The notes under the pieces are model-generated. The model saw nothing but the letters and a program-made list of their open reading frames with translations, was not told the DNA's origin and searched no databases. From positions 1 to 57,673 of IMG/VR virus record IMGVR_UViG_3300007754_000950: a DNA stretch of 57,673 bases. One strand, written 5' to 3'. Every line of letters begins with the position of its first letter. Position 1 is the stretch's first letter. Made by a program: the position numbers and the translations under genes. Source of the DNA: a virus. Positions 44,155-50,721 of the stretch are shown piece after piece.

Positions 44155-44492
44155 AGATTATCTACGCTGCAGCCATGTTCACTCTTCTCCACACGCTTGT
44201 ATGGTTTGCGGCAAATACACAGTTTATTTCACCTGAGTGGAAAGAAAAATCTCTTCAGATAGCGATTTTAACAGCGGTTCCCGCATCGCTATGTGCTTAT
44301 TACGGGGCGCGGTTTGCGTATACTGCGCTAAATGATAGCGTTTGGGCATCCAGGTTCTTGGCTTTTGGGATTTCATATCTTGTGTTCCCCATCTTGACAT
44401 ACGCCCTTTTGGGGGAATCGATGCTTACTATGAAAACGATGCTTTGTGTTGGACTTTCTTTTACTATAATCTTTATTCAAGTTTTTTTGTAA
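44151..44492 (+). CDS. Integral membrane protein, 113 aa
   Basis: Three or four transmembrane helices (IYAAAMFTLLHTLVWFAA, LQIAILTAVPASLCAYYG, FLAFGISYLVFPILTYALL, CVGLSFTIIFIQVFL). Not recognised. It might act in superinfection exclusion or lysis; unproven. Confidence 0.6.
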   Translation: MKIIYAAAMFTLLHTLVWFAANTQFISPEWKEKSLQIAILTAVPASLCAYYGARFAYTALNDSVWASRFLAFGISYLVFPILTYALLGESMLTMKTMLCVGLSFTIIFIQVFL

Positions 44493-44528
44493 TAAGCTAA
44501 TTTGCTATGTTGCACGATATTTAGTAAT

Positions 44529-45128
44529 ATGGAACAAGCGTTTTCGAGAGAAGATTACGAAGATGTTTATGCGACTGCGAGGATGGCCCACATGGGTCAG
44601 AAGCGTCGCTCTGGAGCCCCGGGATTTTCTCACCCGAGCGCTGTACGTAATTTAGCAAGAAAATATTACCCTAATGATAAGCAAGCACAGTTTGTTGCCT
44701 TGTTACACGATACGCTGGAAGACGCTCCGAAGGAAGGCACTGTCGGCTCTGAGGAAGAAATGAAGTCCTGGATTAGGGGAGCGTTCGGTGATCCAAGCGC
44801 TGCCGAAAAAATTCTTGCGACTGTGGAGGCTCTGACGCACTCGGCGGGAGTACGCTACGACGTTTATATTTCCTCACTTTTGGGTGATGAACTGGCGCTT
44901 CGAGTTAAGCTTGTGGATATGCTTCATAATCTACGCACAAGCCCATCACCAAAGCAAGCACAGAAATACAAGAATGCGCTAGAGGTTTTAACTGATCTTG
45001 CTGGTGGAAAACCTACCGGAATAAGCCGTGAACACTGGGGCGCTCTGCAAACTGCCCTGACCGCGGTGACAGAAAGCAGAAAGAGGCAGATCGAAATTTC
45101 GTGCAAAATTCGATATGGTGTGGTATAA
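44529..45128 (+). CDS. HD-domain (p)ppGpp hydrolase-like protein (small alarmone hydrolase)
   Basis: 199 residues. Motifs follow the SpoT/MESH1 hydrolase: MAHMGQKRRSGAPGFSHPS, FVALLHDTLEDAP (HD) and LRVKLVDMLHNLRTSP. There is no synthetase, TGS or ACT domain. It would remove pyrophosphate from (p)ppGpp (or ppApp/NADPH), blunting a stringent response or alarmone toxin defence. Start taken at 44529; the first 9 residues of the longer frame do not fit the family. Confidence 0.83.
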   Translation: MEQAFSREDYEDVYATARMAHMGQKRRSGAPGFSHPSAVRNLARKYYPNDKQAQFVALLHDTLEDAPKEGTVGSEEEMKSWIRGAFGDPSAAEKILATVEALTHSAGVRYDVYISSLLGDELALRVKLVDMLHNLRTSPSPKQAQKYKNALEVLTDLAGGKPTGISREHWGALQTALTAVTESRKRQIEISCKIRYGVV

Positions 45129-45129
45129 T
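45101..45129 (+). promoter_or_regulatory. Extended -10 promoter before 45151
   Basis: GTGCAA (45101-45106), 17 bases, TATAAT (45124-45129) with TGG just before it. It lies in the end of the hydrolase gene. Confidence 0.6.
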
Positions 45130-45150
45130 AATAATGTAAAAGGAGCTGGG

Positions 45151-45336
45151 ATGCTTTGGAAGTTTACGAAGGGTCCACATAAGGGATCGACTGCTTTGGC
45201 GGTCGAAACATCGAAGCTAAAGACTGCTTCTCACTCTGAAGATAAAGACTTCGTTACTTTGTATGTTGATGGAAAGATGATCTCATTCCTGAGAGAAGCA
45301 CTGGAACAAATTGCTGTTTATGTCGATGAGCAATAG
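45151..45336 (+). CDS. Hypothetical protein, 61 aa
   Basis: ATG 45151 with AAAGGAG 6 bases before. Small alpha/beta protein (KTASHSEDKDFVTLYVDG, then ISFLREALEQIAVYV). It ends one base before the convergent stop of the kinase gene. Not recognised. Confidence 0.5.
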   Translation: MLWKFTKGPHKGSTALAVETSKLKTASHSEDKDFVTLYVDGKMISFLREALEQIAVYVDEQ

Positions 45337-45337
45337 A

Positions 45338-46219
45338 TTATTTTTTGCTTCTTCCAAATAAGCGGCCTCTTTCTTTTTTCGTTCCACCACCACGTTGTTC
45401 CAGTTCCGTTTCGATCCATTTTTTACCAATCGGATTTTTAATAGGTCGATTGACAAATCCACCCACCGCTTTCTGTACTGCTTCGTCGACAGGGCCGTAC
45501 ACTGTGTTGTCAACAATCGAAATGTTTCCCTGTCCAAATAATCCTTGGAATGCGCCAAGGTTTGCTTGAACGTCTGTCCAGATTTCTTCAACTTTTTTCG
45601 GCGGCAGCTTTCTTGGTCGGTTCATATTTCTTTCTTGCGCAACCTCAAGCGTTGTGTTGACAAAAATCATGTAGGTATCATAGCCAAGTTTTTCCATGGC
45701 CTCTTTTTTCTTTTCAATTTTGGCTAGATCATCACCGGTTCCATCGATAATAACACCGAGCCGTGCCGTTGACTTTGTGTATTGCTGCGTAGCTGCTGTC
45801 TTGTATTGTTTTGCTTTCCCTCGAGGTGAGCTGGCAGGTACACCACGTTCATCGTCAAGTCCTAGCTCATAAGCTTTTTCGGGATCTTCTCTTGCAATTC
45901 TTGCAAGATCGCCTGGGTCGACACCTGCTTCTTCAAGATATTTTTCAAAAGCTGGATCAGAGTTAATAATTTTAAGTCCCATGGCCGTCGAAGCCGACAA
46001 TTCATTTGCGAGGCTTCCGCCAAAGAGCACTTTTGCCGTAAAGCTTTTTCCGCTTCCTGGACCGCCAGCCATAAAGACAGCTTTAAGAATTCCAGGATCG
46101 TAGATACCTTCGCTTAATAATTCTCTGATCGCTTCTCGGAGCGTGATCAGTTCATGCTTTGAAAGCTCTTCTCTAATAATATACTGTAATTGCTGTTTAG
46201 AGACATTTAGCTTTTTCAT
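45338..46219 (-). CDS. Zeta-toxin-like P-loop kinase with two N-terminal tags
   Basis: About 293 residues. Two tag helices come first: NVSKQQLQYIIREELSKH and ITLREAIRELLSEG, the second ending in an LSE site. The kinase core has Walker A FMAGGPGSGKSFTA, IINSDPAFEKYL and VIIDGTGDD, as in zeta toxins/polynucleotide kinases. Zeta toxins phosphorylate UDP-N-acetylglucosamine; T4-like kinases act on nucleic acid ends; the substrate here is unknown. Packaged delivery is inferred from the tags. The ATG at 46219 is chosen as the start of the tag. Confidence 0.72.
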   Translation of the reverse strand: MKKLNVSKQQLQYIIREELSKHELITLREAIRELLSEGIYDPGILKAVFMAGGPGSGKSFTAKVLFGGSLANELSASTAMGLKIINSDPAFEKYLEEAGVDPGDLARIAREDPEKAYELGLDDERGVPASSPRGKAKQYKTAATQQYTKSTARLGVIIDGTGDDLAKIEKKKEAMEKLGYDTYMIFVNTTLEVAQERNMNRPRKLPPKKVEEIWTDVQANLGAFQGLFGQGNISIVDNTVYGPVDEAVQKAVGGFVNRPIKNPIGKKWIETELEQRGGGTKKERGRLFGRSKK

Positions 46220-46285
46220 TGCTATTCCATCGCACACATACGCTTTTCATAAATATGCGGTCCGGCCAGATAAAAATGCTTAAGC

Positions 46286-47518
46286 TTATAGTCCACCAAG
46301 TAATGTAATAGCAATCAACCCTGGAATTCCTTCTTTTACATAGATGCCAGAGAAAACAGTATTTGCTCGACCACCGACGTATGAGAATGCTGACTCAAGT
46401 CGTCTTCCGACTTCGGGGTCCGAAGCCATGTTATTGTCCACCACCAGCAGCAGTGCACCTGTTTCTGTGTTTCCGCTTGGTGTAGGACAAGGAGATGAAC
46501 GCAAGCACCCCTGATAGACAAGAGAACCAAGGTCGTTCCTATTAACATCTCTAACAACTGTGCTTCCGATAACCATACGACCTGCTGTGCTCAAGCAGCG
46601 CTCCAAGTCCTTTGTATCAAATGTCTGGATTTCTGTATGCTCTGACGCAAGCTTAAAGACTTGCCACAAAAGCTTAGCAAAGTTTTTATTGGCTACTGGC
46701 ATCATGTTGAGAAGACCAGTCCTACCACGGAGCAACTGTAATTGTCTCTCGTTGTCTATTACAATATGGGGGCTAGTGCCTACATCACTCATAAGTGATT
46801 GATAATTCGACTTGATAGTGGGGTTGAGAAGCTCTTGAGCTGTTGGTTTCGTTACGATATAGACAACACGACCTGCTGCTTCAATTGACTGTAGGTAGCG
46901 GCTTAATGAAGAATCTAATTCGTGGCACGCGCTACCGGTTCCTCCACCACCACCGGCGATAACGAATAACCAATCGACCTGTCCGATTCGTGTTCGAGCA
47001 GCATCTTCAACAAATGCGCTGTTTTCTGCTAACACTTTTTTTCCAAGTGTGATATCTTTTCCAACACCATCCGCTCCGGGAACAAGAACAAAATGTTGCG
47101 GATCAACTCCGCCCGGCTGGTCCTTTTCAGTTGTGTTAACAAGTATTGTCTTACTGAATCCGAGATCGAGAAATGCTTTTGCAATTTTCCCTCCCCCTCC
47201 GCCAACGCCTATGAATCCACAATTAATAGCTGAAACAGCTGTGTTGTCGGGGAGTAGTCTTTCGTCTGTGGCCGCGGGATCATCATCGTAGGCCATTACG
47301 AAATCAAAATCATCTCCCGCATCTGGGATGTTGATATGTGCATCGTCCGTAGGATTATCGCTTGTTTGCGCTTGCTCTTCGATAGCTTTGTCATTGTCGG
47401 GCATAATTTTTTTTAACCTCTCAGAAATAATAGTGTCTGGGTGTGGCTTTATTTTCTTGTTCTCTTCTATGTTGGTGGGTTGTTCTAGTCCAACGCGGTT
47501 CCAAGATGTAGAAGCCAT
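46286..47518 (-). CDS. FtsZ/tubulin-like GTPase
   Basis: 410 residues. The tubulin signature is AGGGGGTGSACH (near 188-199), with an N-terminal nucleotide-binding GFIGVGGGGGKIAKAF and ILVNTTEKDQ. Residues 1-97 are an acidic extension not found in FtsZ. Phage tubulins such as PhuZ and TubZ make filaments that centre the phage nucleus or move DNA; this could do the same or disturb host division. GAGG lies directly before the ATG. It is on the minus strand beside the kinase and tmRNA. Confidence 0.82.
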   Translation of the reverse strand: MASTSWNRVGLEQPTNIEENKKIKPHPDTIISERLKKIMPDNDKAIEEQAQTSDNPTDDAHINIPDAGDDFDFVMAYDDDPAATDERLLPDNTAVSAINCGFIGVGGGGGKIAKAFLDLGFSKTILVNTTEKDQPGGVDPQHFVLVPGADGVGKDITLGKKVLAENSAFVEDAARTRIGQVDWLFVIAGGGGGTGSACHELDSSLSRYLQSIEAAGRVVYIVTKPTAQELLNPTIKSNYQSLMSDVGTSPHIVIDNERQLQLLRGRTGLLNMMPVANKNFAKLLWQVFKLASEHTEIQTFDTKDLERCLSTAGRMVIGSTVVRDVNRNDLGSLVYQGCLRSSPCPTPSGNTETGALLLVVDNNMASDPEVGRRLESAFSYVGGRANTVFSGIYVKEGIPGLIAITLLGGL

Positions 47519-47532
47519 ACCTCGTTCCTAAA

Positions 47533-47538
47533 ATTATA
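47533..47538 (-). promoter_or_regulatory. Possible -10 element for the tubulin-like gene
   Basis: TATAAT on the minus strand, about 15 bases before the ATG at 47518. No convincing -35 box. A perfect palindrome, GTACAATTGTAC, lies about 40 bases further upstream (near 47574-47585), between this gene and the tmRNA end. Confidence 0.35.
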
Positions 47539-47590
47539 ATCGTATCCATGATGATATAAATATGTTGTTTTAGTACAATTGTACAAAGAA

Positions 47591-47935
47591 TGGTGGAGGC
47601 GGCGGGAGTCGAACCCGCGTCCAAAGCAGTTTAGGGATCAAGTCATTCACAGGTTTAGACAGTTTTTCTAAACTGACAAATCTTCCGCTGGTGAAACCCC
47701 CCTGCTCGCGGATACAAGGTTCGAGCATTATTTTATTTCAGTGATGCTACTTCACTTAGCCTAAATTGGATAGATGGTTTTAGGCAACCACCCGATTACG
47801 CAGCTAGGGCGTATTCGAAGTGATTGTTGTTATTGGCAACTATCTTTTTTGAAACCGCGATTTAGGTCTGCTGTTTCCTGAGACCACCTGCACTCTTATA
47901 CTCCTTTGCTACCCTGTCGAAGCCATATCGCCCCC
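47591..47935 (-). ncRNA. ssrA: tmRNA (one-piece), tag ANNNNHFEYALAA
   Basis: 345 bases. The tRNA-like ends match: 5' GGGGGCG (47935-47929) pairs with CGCCTCC before CCA (47591-47593), with the G3-U pair that alanyl-tRNA synthetase needs. A T-arm GGGTTCGACTCCC is present. The coding part (47837-47796) reads ANNNNHFEYALAA then TAA; with the alanine carried it becomes AANNNNHFEYALAA, ending in the ALAA degron. Pseudoknot-like segments lie between. Rescues stalled ribosomes and tags the product for proteolysis. No smpB is visible; host SmpB may serve. Confidence 0.95.
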
Positions 47936-47944
47936 AGGATGAAA

Positions 47945-47950
47945 ATTTTA
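47945..47950 (-). promoter_or_regulatory. Possible -10 element for the tmRNA gene
   Basis: TAAAAT on the minus strand, 9 bases before the mature 5' end at 47935. The -35 region is AT-rich and weak (TTAAAT). Remaining bases of the 470-base gap hold only the tmRNA and this element. Confidence 0.35.
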
Positions 47951-47988
47951 ACTATGTCTTTTATTATATTTAAGATTGAGGGAATTTC

Positions 47989-48744
47989 ATGCCTATACGA
48001 AAAATAGTTGCATTTGATTTTGATGACACGCTGGCGGTTACTGAATCGCGAATCGGTGTTCAGCGCCCAGAGGCAGCTGGAACGTCCTCTCCCACGTTAG
48101 AAGACTGGTTGCTAGACCACAATATTCAATATATGGATGTAACGGGTACGGGTGGTAATGAGTTTTATTGGTTAGATTCTGCAAATTTTGCATTGTATGA
48201 AGAGCATGCTGAAGGATTTGAGGATGTGATTGATTACGTTGGGACATCTTCATTTGATGTGAGCAAAGCTCAAGTGATTACCCCAATGTTAAAAAAGCTG
48301 GTTGAAGCAGAATCAGATCCTGATACGCTAGCATTAATCATAACGGCGAGAGCAGGGAAGAAGCAGATGTACAGTCCGTCTCAGGGAACGTCAGTAAAGC
48401 CCTTAAACCGCTCCCAGATCCTTCAGTTCTTAAAAGATAATGGAATCAGCTTTGATGACAGCAGATTACATACAGTGGGTGACCAGGGCTCTAATAGCGC
48501 TGCACACAAGGTCAACGTATTGACTGGATATCTAAACAAGTATAAACCAGATGAGTTAATTTTTTATGATGATAACGAAAATAATGTAAGGGCAGTTGCT
48601 GCATTGTGTAAGCAATTTGCTCCGTCAGTGAAGATATCAGCTTTCCGCGTGGCAGCGGGGTGGATTTCTTCGGAATCTGGGTGCAATGAAACGGTTAATT
48701 TACGCTTGAAAAAGATACTTAGTCGTACAGGCCGCGCTCGTTAG
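47989..48744 (+). CDS. HAD-superfamily hydrolase
   Basis: 251 residues. Motif I VAFDFDDTLAV (catalytic Asp pair), motif II LIITARAG, a motif III Lys region AAHKVNVL and motif IV FYDDNENN. It could be a nucleotide or polynucleotide phosphatase; a pairing with the kinase encoded nearby (45338) resembles T4 PNKP logic split over two genes, but this is conjecture. GAGGGA precedes the ATG. Confidence 0.78.
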   Translation: MPIRKIVAFDFDDTLAVTESRIGVQRPEAAGTSSPTLEDWLLDHNIQYMDVTGTGGNEFYWLDSANFALYEEHAEGFEDVIDYVGTSSFDVSKAQVITPMLKKLVEAESDPDTLALIITARAGKKQMYSPSQGTSVKPLNRSQILQFLKDNGISFDDSRLHTVGDQGSNSAAHKVNVLTGYLNKYKPDELIFYDDNENNVRAVAALCKQFAPSVKISAFRVAAGWISSESGCNETVNLRLKKILSRTGRAR

Positions 48745-48774
48745 ACGTTGGCCGCCCTAATAGGACGTGCCGGA

Positions 48775-49314
48775 ATGTCATTATTGCGAGAATATATCAA
48801 AGAAATTCTTAATGAAAGCATTGAGTTTCGGACGCTTGATTCTCCCCTTAAGTACAGTCGCGCTTCAGATATAAAAAGAATAGCACTTTGCGATACATCG
48901 GTAGAAGAACCCCACATGGGCCCTACTGGCAAGCCCAAAATAGATGCATACTTCAACCAAAGACAAGAGATGGAATATTATGGCGCTTCGGGTCGACGAT
49001 TAAAGAAACCGAGAAAGGGCCAGCTGGTTCCCGGGGTTTCTGATGCTTGCGTTATTGGATTTTTAGACTACCACAAAGAAGGTGTTTCGTCAGGCGGAAA
49101 TGATATGTGGTACATTGACTATATGAAGACTCGTGGTGATAAAGGTGGCCAAGGGACTGCCAGCATGCTGATTGATGAATTTTATAACACTGTTGCCAAA
49201 CCTGGTGACAACGTTAGTTTTGGTAAGATGATGCGGAAAGAGATCGGTCACCTCAAAGATAAGATGGTAGACAAGTATCCAGAAGTTAGCACTAGAGGAG
49301 CAGTGAATTTCTAA
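48775..49314 (+). CDS. Tagged GNAT-like acetyltransferase
   Basis: 179 residues. The tag SLLREYIKEILNES occupies residues 2-15, with ILNE|S. The domain has ACVIGFLDYHKEGV and DMWYIDYMKTRGDKGGQGTA, which resembles the acetyl-CoA loop (Q/R-x-x-G-x-A/G) of GNAT enzymes. It could acetylate host targets after injection. The start at 48775 is chosen because it opens the tag. First cassette of the tagged array. Confidence 0.62.
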   Translation: MSLLREYIKEILNESIEFRTLDSPLKYSRASDIKRIALCDTSVEEPHMGPTGKPKIDAYFNQRQEMEYYGASGRRLKKPRKGQLVPGVSDACVIGFLDYHKEGVSSGGNDMWYIDYMKTRGDKGGQGTASMLIDEFYNTVAKPGDNVSFGKMMRKEIGHLKDKMVDKYPEVSTRGAVNF

Positions 49315-49574
49315 TGAAAATCACAAGACGACAGATTAGACAGATCATTGCTGAAGAGCTTGCGCTCGATCTTGAGGTTGGAGACATCATACTAACCGGT
49401 CGCTTCAAGAACAAGCGAACGGTGGTCAAGAAACTTGGTACCGATGACCTGGGCCAACCGACTGTGAATGGCATGAAAGTGTTAGCGTTCAGGATTGAAA
49501 AATTGATGCCGAAAGAGAAGTGGAGCAAGAAGACAATCGCCGAACTTGAGAAGGAAGAGGAAGATAAGAAATGA
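49314..49574 (+). CDS. Tagged small protein, 86 aa
   Basis: Tag KITRRQIRQIIAEELALDL, with IIAE. The remainder is a small beta domain (VGDIILTGRFKNKRTVVKK) and a charged helix tail (IAELEKEEEDKK). It may bind nucleic acid. Not recognised. Overlaps both neighbours (ATGA). Confidence 0.58.
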   Translation: MKITRRQIRQIIAEELALDLEVGDIILTGRFKNKRTVVKKLGTDDLGQPTVNGMKVLAFRIEKLMPKEKWSKKTIAELEKEEEDKK

Positions 49575-50251
49575 GGTTAACTGAATCTGCTTTACGACAT
49601 TTGATACGCAGAACGTTGTTGGAAAAGAGCTGGGCTGATTTCCAGGCACCCAAGGGAAAGACCATCCCTATCGATCCTGCAGATTTTGCAACCAATACTC
49701 CGAACGTGCGTGACTTGGATGAAGAAATATTTGACCTGATACAAGTTGCATATCAAGATGTCGAGCTAACGCCGGCGTCGGAAGAGGGCCCAGCGACATT
49801 TGGCAACATCAAAATTCAAAGTCCAGGGGATCTACCCTATAAATACACTATCATGAAGGGAGCCGACATAGACGAAGATCCTGACCCCGATTATTTTCGC
49901 GGCGGAAAGATGGTCAAGGGCCGATTCAAGCTGGGCATCGTCGGCCATGATGGAACTCGTGCTGCAATCGATCGCTATCTCGAAGAGACAGCAGCAGATC
50001 TAAGAGCTGGTGCAATTGCAGAGATGTCAGGGAAGATTGCACATATCATGATCACTCGACATGGAGTCCCTGCAGTTCAGACAGAGGAGGCTGTGGAAGC
50101 GATGCTAGGTAAAGAGGTGGACTGGACAGGCCGACATCCTAACGAGAAATATGCGAATAGGTACGGGCCTGATTATGAGGCTTGGTATTGTCGTGGTATC
50201 TCGGGGGCATGCGCCGGAGACCACATGAAGATTCTACTGGGCGGCGGATGA
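49571..50251 (+). CDS. Tagged protein of a conserved phage type, 226 aa
   Basis: Tag RLTESALRHLIRRTLLEKS, with LLE. The body has ADIDEDPDPDYFRGG, KLGIVGHDGTRAAIDRY and an end AWYCRGISGACAGDHMKI. It feels like a recurring phage family, but I cannot name a function. The many conserved-looking Asp, His and Trp residues suggest an enzyme. Confidence 0.55.
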   Translation: MRLTESALRHLIRRTLLEKSWADFQAPKGKTIPIDPADFATNTPNVRDLDEEIFDLIQVAYQDVELTPASEEGPATFGNIKIQSPGDLPYKYTIMKGADIDEDPDPDYFRGGKMVKGRFKLGIVGHDGTRAAIDRYLEETAADLRAGAIAEMSGKIAHIMITRHGVPAVQTEEAVEAMLGKEVDWTGRHPNEKYANRYGPDYEAWYCRGISGACAGDHMKILLGGG

Positions 50252-50718
50252 TGCAATTATTGAACGAATATGCAAGAGAGATTATGACATCGCAGGTTGA
50301 CTCCGGATGTATTGATCTACGTGTACGTGGCTTTAAAGTTAACGCTGAGCTGGCAACAACGACAGAAGCAAGAAATCGAGGCTTGATGCATAGACAATCG
50401 ATGAATGAGGATGATGGTATGTTGTTCGTTTTCCCTGACACCGACTATCGTTCATTTTGGATGGAGAATACCTTCATCCCGTTGTCGATTGCTTATCTAA
50501 CAGAAGCTGGAAAAATTATTAATATAGAGCGGATGCATCCTTTTAACCGAACTTCTGTAAGGTCAACAGAGCCAGCAAAGTATGCGCTAGAAATGAATGC
50601 TGGCTGGTTTAAGAAGCGAGGCGTTCAAGTTGGTGATGTTGTAAGTGGTATTTCTTCCATGAACGAGTCTATGCTCCGCGAGTACGTAAGAACTTTGCTA
50701 ATAGAACAGAGCGGGTAA
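50251..50718 (+). CDS. DUF192 protein with tags at both ends
   Basis: 155 residues. N-terminal tag QLLNEYAREIMTSQ; DUF192 core with KVNAELATTTEARNRGLMHR, DGMLFVFPDTDYRSFWM and NTFIPLSIAYLTEAGKI; C-terminal tag NESMLREYVRTLLIEQ. DUF192 is a small, conserved domain, often exported or membrane-linked, of unknown function. The next gene begins with another tag, so the C-terminal copy may be left from a fused cassette. Confidence 0.75.
   Translation: MQLLNEYAREIMTSQVDSGCIDLRVRGFKVNAELATTTEARNRGLMHRQSMNEDDGMLFVFPDTDYRSFWMENTFIPLSIAYLTEAGKIINIERMHPFNRTSVRSTEPAKYALEMNAGWFKKRGVQVGDVVSGISSMNESMLREYVRTLLIEQSG
50659..50709 (+). repeat. Tag copy at C-terminus of the DUF192 gene
   Basis: Encodes NESMLREYVRTLLIEQ just before the stop. 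Confidence 0.75.
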
Positions 50719-50721
50719 TTC

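Noticed and set aside
45330-45345. Bidirectional terminator between convergent genes
   Set aside because: Only one base separates the stops and no stem-loop with a U-run is visible.
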